The notes under the pieces were generated by a model. That model did not search any database, was not told where the DNA came from, and worked only from the letters and a program-made list of their open reading frames with translations. A stretch of DNA of 64,000 nucleotides, taken from NCBI GenBank assembly GCA_024400425.1, contig JAKSMV010000011.1:24302-88301 (forward strand). The letters run 5' to 3'. Source of the stretch: Bacteroidales bacterium. Its GTDB lineage: Bacteria > Bacteroidota > Bacteroidia > Bacteroidales > F082. Positions 33,827-41,041 of this stretch are shown here, piece by piece (within the stretch, counting starts at the first letter, position 1; the number at the start of each line of letters is the position of its first letter). Position numbers and translations under genes: made by a program.

Positions 33827-34636
33827 TTATTTCTTAATCAGCTCGAAGTTGTCCTTAATGTCGCCGAGAGGATAAACTGGCAGCATGTTTTCTTGCAACC
33901 ACTTGTTAGCATCGACGGCAGTCATCTTCCAGTTGGAGTTGCAATTCGAAACGATTTCAACGAAGTTGACACCGTTCTTGTTTTCCATCTGGTTCTGGAA
34001 AGCCTTCTTGATGGCCTTCTTGGCGTTACGCACGGCGGCTGGAGTGTAGACAGCCTGACGTGTGACGTAACGTGTGCCAGGAAGTTGTGAGATGAGGTTG
34101 GTGATCTGGAGAGGGAAACCGTTGTTAGGTGTTCCGTCAGGCCATTGTGGCATACGGCCGTAAGGGGTCGTAGCGGTCTTCATGCCAACCAGAGTGGTAG
34201 GAGCCATCTGGCCACCAGTCATACCATAGATACCGTTGTTGACGAAAATCATGGTGATGTTCTCGCCACGGTTGCAGGTGTGGATGGTTTCGCAAGTACC
34301 GATAGCAGCCAAGTCGCCGTCGCCTTGATAGGAGAAGACGATCTTGTTAGGCCACACGCGCTTGATACCTGATGCGCACGCCGGAGCACGGCCGTGAGCT
34401 GCTTCAACGAAGTCAACGTCGAAATAGTCGTAAGCCATAACGGCGCAACCTACTGGAGAAACACCGATGGTCTGTTCGTCGATGCCAAGTTCTTCGAGAA
34501 CTTCAGCGATGATGCGGTGAACGGTTCCGTGACCGCAGCCTGGGCAATAGTGGAAAGGTTTTTCCGTCAGCAGCTTTGATTTTTCATAAACCAAATTTTC
34601 AGGCTGGATGATATCTTGTAATGTGATTTCTGCCAT
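33827..34636 (-). CDS. 2-oxoacid:ferredoxin oxidoreductase, beta (TPP) subunit
   Basis: A 269-residue TPP-binding subunit. CPGCGHGTVHRIIAEVLEEL marks the front; the TPP motif is GDGDLAAIGTCETIHTCNRG ending in VNNGIYGMTGGQ. Here TPP forms the covalent adduct with the 2-oxoacid and electrons go to ferredoxin. The alpha gene ends 4 nt upstream. Confidence 0.92.
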   Translation of the reverse strand: MAEITLQDIIQPENLVYEKSKLLTEKPFHYCPGCGHGTVHRIIAEVLEELGIDEQTIGVSPVGCAVMAYDYFDVDFVEAAHGRAPACASGIKRVWPNKIVFSYQGDGDLAAIGTCETIHTCNRGENITMIFVNNGIYGMTGGQMAPTTLVGMKTATTPYGRMPQWPDGTPNNGFPLQITNLISQLPGTRYVTRQAVYTPAAVRNAKKAIKKAFQNQMENKNGVNFVEIVSNCNSNWKMTAVDANKWLQENMLPVYPLGDIKDNFELIKK

Positions 34637-34640
34637 TTTC

Positions 34641-35726
34641 TTATTCTCCTATAATTTGTTTCTTCATAGCTTCGAGAACTTCTTCCGGAGTGTGGATGAT
34701 ACCACCGACGCGGCCGAAGTGTTCTGCCTTTGCGCGACCATTGCAGGCGAGTTTCACGTCTTCAATCATCTGGCCGCAGCTCAATTCAACTGAAAGGAAT
34801 CCCTTGACGCCCTTGTCAATCAAGGCTTCGATTGCCTTGGTTGGGTAAGGCCACAGGGTGATAGGACGGAGCAAGCCGACCTTCAGGCCTTCGGCACGAC
34901 CGAGTTGGACGGCTTTCTGGGCGATACGGGCGCTTGAACCGTAAGCTACGAATACGTATTCAGCATCTTCAGTGTTGATTTCTTCCCAACGGGTTTCGTT
35001 CTTCGTGATTTCAGCATACTTTCTCTGGAGGTGACGGTTGTGCTCTTCCATCTTGGCTGAGTCGAGGTCCAAAGAAGTGATGACACGGTGTTGTGTGCCA
35101 CGCTTGCGGCCGGTCAGAGCCCAAGGATACTTAGCCTTGATTTCTTCTTCGGTCAAGCGAGCCTTCTGGTCAGGAAGGACGACCTTTTCCATCATCTGGC
35201 CGATGGCACCGTCGGAGAGGATGCACACTGCGATACGATATTTGAAAGCCATGTCGAAGCCGAGAGCCACGAAGTCAGCCATTTCCTGAACGGAAGCAGG
35301 AGCGAGGACGATTTGGTTGTAGTCACCATTACCGCCGCCCTTGCAGGCTTGGAAATAGTCAGCTTGTGAAGGCTGGATGGTACCCAGACCCGGGCCGCCA
35401 CGAACCACGTCAGCATAGACGCAAGGCACTTCGGCGCCAGCGATGTAGGCCAGACCTTCTTGCTTCAGGCACACGCCTGGGCTGGATGATGAGGTCATGA
35501 CGCGCTTGCCAGCTGCGCCAGCAGCATACACCATGTTGATGGCTGCCAATTCACTTTCTGCTTGAAGAACGACCATGCCGGTGCGTTCGTAAGGGTTCTG
35601 TTCCGACAGATACTCAATCACTTCCGACTGAGGAGTGATAGGATATCCGAAATAAGCATCAGCACCGTAGCGGATAGCGGCTTCTGCCAATGCCTCGTTA
35701 CCCTTCATCAGTTTTAATTCTCCCAT
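34641..35726 (-). CDS. vorB: 2-oxoacid:ferredoxin oxidoreductase, alpha subunit (VorB type)
   Basis: A 361-residue alpha subunit starting MGELKLMKGNEALAEAAIR, as in proteins annotated as 3-methyl-2-oxobutanoate dehydrogenase VorB. GYPITPQSEVIEYL and TSSSSPGVCLKQEGLAYI are characteristic. The C-terminal domain has RPITLWPYPTKAIEAL. ATG 35726 is chosen; the frame extends upstream to 35753 without support. Substrate is inferred as branched-chain 2-oxoacids, while 2-oxoglutarate is also possible. Confidence 0.88.
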   Translation of the reverse strand: MGELKLMKGNEALAEAAIRYGADAYFGYPITPQSEVIEYLSEQNPYERTGMVVLQAESELAAINMVYAAGAAGKRVMTSSSSPGVCLKQEGLAYIAGAEVPCVYADVVRGGPGLGTIQPSQADYFQACKGGGNGDYNQIVLAPASVQEMADFVALGFDMAFKYRIAVCILSDGAIGQMMEKVVLPDQKARLTEEEIKAKYPWALTGRKRGTQHRVITSLDLDSAKMEEHNRHLQRKYAEITKNETRWEEINTEDAEYVFVAYGSSARIAQKAVQLGRAEGLKVGLLRPITLWPYPTKAIEALIDKGVKGFLSVELSCGQMIEDVKLACNGRAKAEHFGRVGGIIHTPEEVLEAMKKQIIGE

Positions 35727-35763
35727 TATGTAAGATTTTAAATTGTTAGACAATTGGTTGGGT

Positions 35764-35991
35764 TTACTCGATGGCCTTCTTATAGACCTTGATCACGCCG
35801 TCAGGGCAGGTGATGCCGCAGCTTGCGCAGCCAATGCACTTGTCGGGGTTGGCCATGAATGCGTAATTGTAACCTTTTCCGTTTACTTCTTTTGCCAGTT
35901 CGATGACGCCACATGGGCAAGCGGTGATGCATACTGAACATCCCTTGCAACGCTCGGTGTCAACAACGATGGCTCCTCTGAATTTTGCCAT
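35764..35991 (-). CDS. Ferredoxin-type delta subunit (2x[4Fe-4S])
   Basis: A 75-residue protein with two [4Fe-4S] motifs, CKGCSVCITACPCGVI and CIGCASCGITCPDGVI. It is the electron-transfer subunit of the adjacent 2-oxoacid oxidoreductase and leads the operon; a promoter element lies at 36037-36044. Confidence 0.93.
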   Translation of the reverse strand: MAKFRGAIVVDTERCKGCSVCITACPCGVIELAKEVNGKGYNYAFMANPDKCIGCASCGITCPDGVIKVYKKAIE

Positions 35992-36036
35992 ATTTATTAG
36001 TTTTTAGAATTTTGTGTTATCTATTAAAACAACGTG

Positions 36037-36044
36037 CAAAGATA
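36037..36044 (-). promoter_or_regulatory. -7 promoter element of the 2-oxoacid oxidoreductase operon
   Basis: The minus strand reads TATCTTTG, 45 nt upstream of the ferredoxin-subunit ATG, in the gap after the aminotransferase stop. Confidence 0.55.
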
Positions 36045-36079
36045 ATGAAATTCATCATTGCCATTGCATTTTTTTTATC

Positions 36080-37399
36080 TTATTTCACTGGGTGGTCTTT
36101 TGCAAAAGCAGCCAGTCTCTCGGCCAAGACAGGAATCTCTTCTCTTTGGATGAGCGAGCTGCAGGCACGCAGACCTTGGCGTTGGCTACCGCAGGTGTCG
36201 AGCGAGATGCCCGAAACGCCGTAATACATAAGTTCTTCCACCAAATCAGCTCCGGTGAAGCCCGGGTAGCAGAAGGTGAAGTAGAAGCCGTCGGCGATAG
36301 GTTCACCGCAGTCTTCGTCGTAGGTGATGGTGAAGTTGTTGCTTGTGAAGGCGTCTTTCATCATCTTGGCTTTGCGACCGTATTCGAGAACATCTTCACG
36401 ATAGTTGTAAGTACCATCGCTCACGGCTTTCATGACGGCTGCAAGAGCGTATTGGGCTGAATGTGAAGCACCTGATGTGAGTGGGTGCAAGGCGCCGAAG
36501 AGGATGCCACGGAGGAACACTTCCTGACCGCAGAATTCCTTCAGGTCGGCATAGTGACGCTTAGCGAGATTGTCGCTGATGCCGAGGATGGCGCAGCGTT
36601 CGCCGGCATAGCTGAAGGCCTTCGAACTTGAAATCATCAGCAGGTAGTTGTCGGCATACTTGCCAACGGTGGGTTGGAAAGGAGCAACGCCCGGATGGCT
36701 GTAGTCCTTGCGGAAGTCCATGCCGAAGTAGGCGAGGTCTTCCATGACGATGACGTCGTATTTGTTGCACACTTCACCGATGATGCGGAGTTCTTCGTCG
36801 GTGAGGCACACCCATGTCGGGTTGTTAGGGTTGGAGTAAAGCACGCTGTGGATGTTGCCCTTGCTGAGCATCTCTTCCATCTTGGCGCGCAATTTCTCGC
36901 CACGGTATTCGTAGATGTCGAAGTGTTCCATCGGGACGCCGAGAACGCGGTTCTGGAACTTGTGGACAGGGAAACCTGGGTCGATGAAGAGGATGGTGTT
37001 CTTCTGCTTGTTGAGGTGACCGCAAATCATGAACGAAGCGAAAGCGCCTTGCATGGAACCAACGGTAGGTATGCAGTTGGCTGGGTCAACGTCGAGGTCG
37101 AGGAACATCTTGATGAAGCGAGAGGCTTCTTTCTTCAGTACTGGAGCGCCGTCGATGGCTGGATAATTGGCGGCAACGCCGTCTTGCAGAGCCTTGATTT
37201 GGGCTTCAACGCCTACCTTGGCGGCTGGAAGACCAGGATTTCCGATTTCCATGTGGATGAACTTCTTGCCTGAGGTAGCTTCGATGTCACGAGCCAACTT
37301 GTTGATTTCGCGGATACCGGCTTTGCCAATGCAAGCGAGACCGCTTTCGGCGAACATCTTCTTTACCAATTCGGCGGGAATGATATTGTTTTGCATCAT
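36080..37399 (-). CDS. PLP-dependent aminotransferase (class I/II)
   Basis: A 439-residue fold-type I aminotransferase. Landmarks: IHMEIGNPGLPAA near the front, YSNPNNPTW (188-196), VMEDLAYFGMDF with the PLP-ring aspartate, and the Schiff-base lysine K260 in ISSSKAFSYAGER. The C-terminal arginine region RACSSL binds substrate carboxylate. It may supply or consume the 2-oxoacid used by the neighbouring oxidoreductase, but has its own strong promoter. Substrate not determined. Confidence 0.88.
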   Translation of the reverse strand: MMQNNIIPAELVKKMFAESGLACIGKAGIREINKLARDIEATSGKKFIHMEIGNPGLPAAKVGVEAQIKALQDGVAANYPAIDGAPVLKKEASRFIKMFLDLDVDPANCIPTVGSMQGAFASFMICGHLNKQKNTILFIDPGFPVHKFQNRVLGVPMEHFDIYEYRGEKLRAKMEEMLSKGNIHSVLYSNPNNPTWVCLTDEELRIIGEVCNKYDVIVMEDLAYFGMDFRKDYSHPGVAPFQPTVGKYADNYLLMISSSKAFSYAGERCAILGISDNLAKRHYADLKEFCGQEVFLRGILFGALHPLTSGASHSAQYALAAVMKAVSDGTYNYREDVLEYGRKAKMMKDAFTSNNFTITYDEDCGEPIADGFYFTFCYPGFTGADLVEELMYYGVSGISLDTCGSQRQGLRACSSLIQREEIPVLAERLAAFAKDHPVK

Positions 37400-37465
37400 T
37401 TCAGTTTGTGTTTGATTTATAATGACTTAATTGATAATTGTCCAGTATGGAACGATAAAGGACTG

Positions 37466-37497
37466 CAAATATAGGAAAATATTTGATATGGAACAAA
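37466..37497 (-). promoter_or_regulatory. Consensus promoter of the aminotransferase gene
   Basis: Minus strand: TTTG (37494-37497), 20-bp spacer, TATATTTG (37466-37473). Both elements match the Bacteroidota consensus. Confidence 0.68.
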
Positions 37498-37528
37498 TAT
37501 ATTCAACAAAACCTTTCTACTTCCTCTC

Positions 37529-37598
37529 TCTCAACTTTCAACTTTCAACTCTCAACTTTCAACTCTCAGCTCTCAACTCTCAACTTTCAGCTCTCAAC
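37529..37598. repeat. Ten-copy heptanucleotide array at the end of the transporter gene
   Basis: Ten consecutive 7-bp units of the form T(C/T)TCA(A/G)C run without interruption. The array contains the stop codon of the minus-strand transporter gene (37580-37582) and its last codons. Confidence 0.92.
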
Positions 37599-38482
37599 TT
37601 CCCAAAGCGCCAAATCTGCCAGCTGTTGAAGACATTTTGGAAAATGGAATAGAAAGCGAGATAGACGGAGGCCAGTGGGTGCAAATAATAGTTGGCCATC
37701 CAGATGCCCATGGCTGTGTTTTTCTGTCCGAGCAGTTGTCCGCCCGAGATGGTGTCGCCATATTTGCTGCCTAACCATTTGCCAAAACCAAACTGTATGA
37801 TGCAGAAAATCAATGCTTCAACACCGAGCCAGATGATGCTGTTCCAGTTGCCTTCTCCGTGAAGGAAGATGAAGTCGATGGTCTGGCCAAGGTTCAAAAG
37901 CAACGCCATTGCCCAAAGATAGAAGGAGAGTCCCTTGTAATGGGCGAGGAATCCGCTCACTTTAGGTAGCCATGCCTGTAATGCCCACGCTGCGAAGAAA
38001 GGCAGTCCGATTACGGTGCCGACGCGCTTGAAGATGGGCAGGAACGACTCGAAGAAAGGCAAATCTTGTTGCACGTCCACAAAAGAAAAATAAATAGGTG
38101 CGACCACCGAGACCATTAGGTTGCCGATGATGGTGTAGCTCGTCACCGTCTCGCGGTTGGCACCCAACATGCAGCTGATGACGGCCACCGAAGCCGCTAC
38201 CGGACAAAGCACGCCTACGAGGATGCCTTCGGCGATAATCTCGTTACTCCCCAAGGCCTTCAGCAAAGCGTAGCCGCCCATGCTCGCGGCCACTTGGAAC
38301 ATAATAATCCAAACGAATAGCATGCTGAATTTCAATTTCTTGATATCGACGGCCGAGAAGGTCAGCAGCAAGATGGTGAAAATGAGATAGGGGACTATGA
38401 AACTGAACATCGCACAGTAGCGGTGCAGCAGCCAACCCAGCAGGAGGGCGATGGGCAGTACGTAACTCTTGAGCTTTTGCAT
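37580..38482 (-). CDS. Bile acid:sodium symporter (BASS) family transporter
   Basis: A 300-residue membrane protein with about nine or ten hydrophobic segments. VLCPVAASVAVISCMLGAN and GQLLGQKNTAMGIWMANYY match the two crossover motifs of the SBF/BASS fold. Family members move bile acids or other organic anions with sodium; in bacteria the substrates are often unknown. The C terminus RFGKLRAES is encoded by the heptanucleotide array, so the original end may have been lost. Two tRNA-Val genes lie upstream on the same strand. Confidence 0.8.
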   Translation of the reverse strand: MQKLKSYVLPIALLLGWLLHRYCAMFSFIVPYLIFTILLLTFSAVDIKKLKFSMLFVWIIMFQVAASMGGYALLKALGSNEIIAEGILVGVLCPVAASVAVISCMLGANRETVTSYTIIGNLMVSVVAPIYFSFVDVQQDLPFFESFLPIFKRVGTVIGLPFFAAWALQAWLPKVSGFLAHYKGLSFYLWAMALLLNLGQTIDFIFLHGEGNWNSIIWLGVEALIFCIIQFGFGKWLGSKYGDTISGGQLLGQKNTAMGIWMANYYLHPLASVYLAFYSIFQNVFNSWQIWRFGKLRAES

Positions 38483-38535
38483 TCTCTTTCTGACAAAAAA
38501 ATAAAGTCAGCGTTACTTGCTGACTTTTCCTGTTG

Positions 38536-38610
38536 TGGGACGTACTGGACTCGAACCAGTGACCTCTGCCGTGTGAAGGCAGCGCTCTAAACCAACTGGG
38601 CTAACGTCCC
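38536..38610 (-). tRNA. tRNA-Val (CAC)
   Basis: The minus strand folds as a full cloverleaf: acceptor GGGACGT/ACGTCCC, anticodon loop TTCACAC in stem CTGCC/GGCAG, T arm with GGTTCGAGTCC, discriminator A. CCA is not encoded. Confidence 0.92.
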
Positions 38611-38645
38611 TCCGTTTACGAAAAAACGCCCTAAGGCGTTTCGTG

Positions 38646-38720
38646 TGGGGCGAACAAGGATCGAACTTGTGACCTCATGCCTGTCAAGCATGCGCTCTAA
38701 ACCAACTGAGCTACCGTCCC
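38646..38720 (-). tRNA. tRNA-Val (GAC)
   Basis: The cloverleaf has anticodon loop TTGACAG in stem GCATGC/GCATG, D arm AGCTCAGTTGGTTTAGAGC, T arm with AGTTCGATCCT, discriminator A. The acceptor stem carries an A4-C69 mismatch (GGGACGG against the 3' strand TCGCCCC). It is 35 nt from the other tRNA-Val and probably co-transcribed. Confidence 0.88.
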
Positions 38721-38895
38721 ATTGCGGGTGCAAAAGTACAGCTTTTTTCTTTACCTCCAAACTTTTTTGGCTACTTTTTTGAAAAAATCTCTTGTGTAAG
38801 CATTAAAATATTGATAATTAAATTGATATAATTTTACAAAAACTCGTTGTCTTTTCAATCCATCCGTCATTCCTGATCCAAATTCTTCCCCCATC

Positions 38896-38944
38896 ATTCT
38901 CGATTCTCAATTCTTAATTCTTAATTCTTAAATCTTAATTCCTT
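38896..38944. repeat. Seven-copy heptanucleotide array
   Basis: Seven 7-bp units of the ATTCTTA type (ATTCTCG, ATTCTCA, ATTCTTA three times, AATCTTA, ATTCCTT). It lies in the gene-free spacer 38721-39309, which otherwise holds an 11-bp periodic array and a promoter but no gene I can support. Confidence 0.85.
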
Positions 38945-38989
38945 TCCCTCGCATTCTCCTCTGTGTCATCGAGCGACCAAAGCTACACT

Positions 38990-39080
38990 TTCTTCGTGGT
39001 TTCCGCACACTTTGTTCGGAGTTTCTTCGGTCATTTACCGAAGCATCACCGAAGAAACCCCGAAGAAACAGCGAAGAAAC
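38990..39080. repeat. 11-bp periodic array with inverted halves
   Basis: Left half: four 11-mers (TTCTTCGTGGT, TTCCGCACACT, TTGTTCGGAGT, TTCTTCGGTCA). Right half: ACCGAAGCATC, ACCGAAGAAAC, CCCGAAGAAAC and AGCGAAGAAAC at 39037-39080. GTTTCTTCGGT (39021-39031) is the exact inverse of ACCGAAGAAAC (39048-39058). Confidence 0.85.
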
Positions 39081-39213
39081 TCACTATTTGGTACGGAGGA
39101 AAACACTATTTGTTACCATTCGGGTTCGACCTGTGATTCGCTGATTTTGGTTGTCATAATTGTGTCATACGACTGTTCCAAGTTGACGGGTTAATAATTT
39201 AGGACTGTTTTCT

Positions 39214-39245
39214 GTTGACATTCTGCTTCCAATCGCTTAACTTTG
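39214..39245 (+). promoter_or_regulatory. Promoter of the LRR protein gene
   Basis: GTTG (39214-39217), 20-bp spacer and TAACTTTG (39238-39245), 64 nt upstream of ATG 39310. Confidence 0.55.
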
Positions 39246-39309
39246 CAGCGTCAAAACCATGGACGCATGACTTTTGATTTCTGAAAAAACAACTCTAAAA
39301 TGTAAAACA

Positions 39310-40029
39310 ATGAGAAACTACAAGCTAATCCTTATCCTTGCAGCTTTTCTGCTCGTTGGCGGCACTGCCGATGCACAGGGCAAGAAGAAAATCCGCATCT
39401 GCTATTGCAACGCCAAGCATTTGGTGGAGAAAATCGAAGCCAACCCTAATGCCGAGACGCTCTATCTTTTCCGCAATGGCCTCGACTCGTTGCCCGAAGA
39501 GATTGGGCAGCTGAAACACCTAAAGAAACTAGTAGTCAGCTCCAACAATCTCAAATACATTCCGCCTGTCATCGGCGAACTTACCGAGTTGGAGGAGATT
39601 TCGTTCAAGAACAATGACATCGGGGCTTTGCCGCCCGAAATTAGCCAACTCAAGAACCTGAAGCGTCTTGAATTGGACCACAACCGCCTTGAGACCTTAC
39701 CTGATGAACTGTGTGAACTGAAGAATTTGGAATATCTCTCGCTTACACATAATGCCTTGCATCACCTGCCCACTGATATTGGCGATTTAGAGTCGCTGGA
39801 GTTTTTCTATATCGGGACCAACTTGCTGCAAGAACTGCCCACTGGCATTACCCAACTCACCAATTTGATTGAACTCAATGTGGCCAACAGCGGCGGTCTG
39901 CTCGTAATTCCCGATTTGCGCAACTGCCAGAGCCTGGAACGGTTGTACATCGACAGCACGACCTTGTTTGATGTTTCGTTCAACCCTCGTGTCATTTCAA
40001 GGCTGGAGATTTATATGGTTGGGAGATAA
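39310..40029 (+). CDS. Secreted leucine-rich repeat protein
   Basis: A 239-residue exported protein with signal peptide MRNYKLILILAAFLLVGGTADA. Six to seven typical 23-residue LRR units follow, for example LPEEIGQLKHLKKLVVSSNN, LPPEISQLKNLKRLELDHNR and LPDELCELKNLEYLSLTHNA, the classical Ras-suppressor/Shoc2-like pattern. It lacks an anchor, so it is periplasmic or exported. LRR proteins of gut Bacteroidota often bind proteins or surfaces; the partner is unknown. ATG 39310 fits the signal peptide, against a longer frame from 39274. Confidence 0.82.
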   Translation: MRNYKLILILAAFLLVGGTADAQGKKKIRICYCNAKHLVEKIEANPNAETLYLFRNGLDSLPEEIGQLKHLKKLVVSSNNLKYIPPVIGELTELEEISFKNNDIGALPPEISQLKNLKRLELDHNRLETLPDELCELKNLEYLSLTHNALHHLPTDIGDLESLEFFYIGTNLLQELPTGITQLTNLIELNVANSGGLLVIPDLRNCQSLERLYIDSTTLFDVSFNPRVISRLEIYMVGR

Positions 40030-40110
40030 TCTAATTGAAATCTTTCATTATTGGCATAAGAAAGTATGAAAAAGAAATATCAGTGGTCTTCTATAAAAAA
40101 GCACCTGTGT

Positions 40111-40908
40111 ATGAATAATAAGAAATTGTCATGTATTTTCGTCATCCTTGTTAGTCTCTTGTCATGCAACACAGCAAAACAAACCATTACTTTCCAAAAG
40201 GAAGCTGGTTTCAAACGCAGCGAAGGATGTTTCTACAGCATCTCTGATATCGCCAGATTGCAAAATGGCACCGATAATAATCAAAATAAAATCATCATTT
40301 GCAATTCTCAGTTTTATAAAGGCAAAGATGGGATTCATTGGCAAGGGACAACCATCAATGAAGAAGGTATAGCGATGCCGTTTGTGAATTTTCACGAGTA
40401 TGATTCAACGGGTCTCTATTATCTTGATAAATCTGATGAGCATGGTTCTTTTTGCATAAAAACGAATTATGCCAACTGCAAAGGCTTTTATCTTGATTGT
40501 GACCATGTTGAAATAACGAGAGGCATTGCCCTTGGCGAGGATGAAATATGCATCAATACGCATCATGCTTACATGAGAAGGGACTGTGTATATTGGGAAG
40601 GGAAAACAATGGATAAAAATGGCGATGAGTTGCCCTTTGTAAGTTTCTATGAAATCGATTCCACTAAACATGACAACCCCTTTAAGAATGATGAAAACAA
40701 CGATTCGTTTTTTTGGTCTTTATATAGGTACTTCTGATGAACACGGAAACTTTAATGTCAGAAGCAGTTCGAAATCCTGTCAAGGCTTTTATCTCGATTG
40801 CCCTGGATATTTGGGTACAATAATGGCAGTAACATGTGGGAGATAAAAATCAACCTCAATACTGGCGAATTGTTTGATATGAAAGTCAATGGGCTAATTT
40901 GGAAATAA
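40111..40908 (+). pseudogene. Lipoprotein with carboxypeptidase-regulatory-like repeats, two frameshifts
   Basis: The frame from ATG 40111 encodes a lipoprotein (lipobox LLSC) with two similar beta-domain units: HWQGTTINEEGIAMPFVNF... and VYWEGKTMDKNGDELPFVSF.... It stops at 40737 soon after a T7 run (about 40708-40714). Removing one T restores TSDEHGNFNV and SCQGFYLDC, which repeat SDEHGSFCI and NCKGFYLDC of the first unit. A second shift near 40805-40815 then leads to MWEIKINLNTGELFDM and TAA at 40908. Either a decaying gene or sequencing error at the homopolymer. Confidence 0.7.
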
Positions 40909-41013
40909 TCGAATAATTGCGGAACTTCCTGTACTTTCTGATGAAGCCAAAAGGATGCCGTTGAGAACGGAAAATATTGCCCTGCCTTTGCCTTGTCATA
41001 CGCTAATAATCCC

Positions 41014-41021
41014 TATATTTG
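41014..41021 (+). promoter_or_regulatory. -7 promoter element of the DPP-IV gene
   Basis: TATATTTG, 20 nt upstream of ATG 41042. CTTG at 40992-40995 is a weak -33 candidate with an 18-bp spacer. Confidence 0.5.
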
Positions 41022-41041
41022 CCCCATCAAATTATAATGTT

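Noticed and set aside
37431..37652. 73-residue plus-strand frame with LSTLNFQLSALN repeats
   Set aside because: The repeats are the translated heptanucleotide array, and the frame overlaps the transporter gene end.
39012..39194. 60-residue plus-strand frame
   Set aside because: Its first half is made of the 11-bp periodic array; no promoter spacing or homology supports it.
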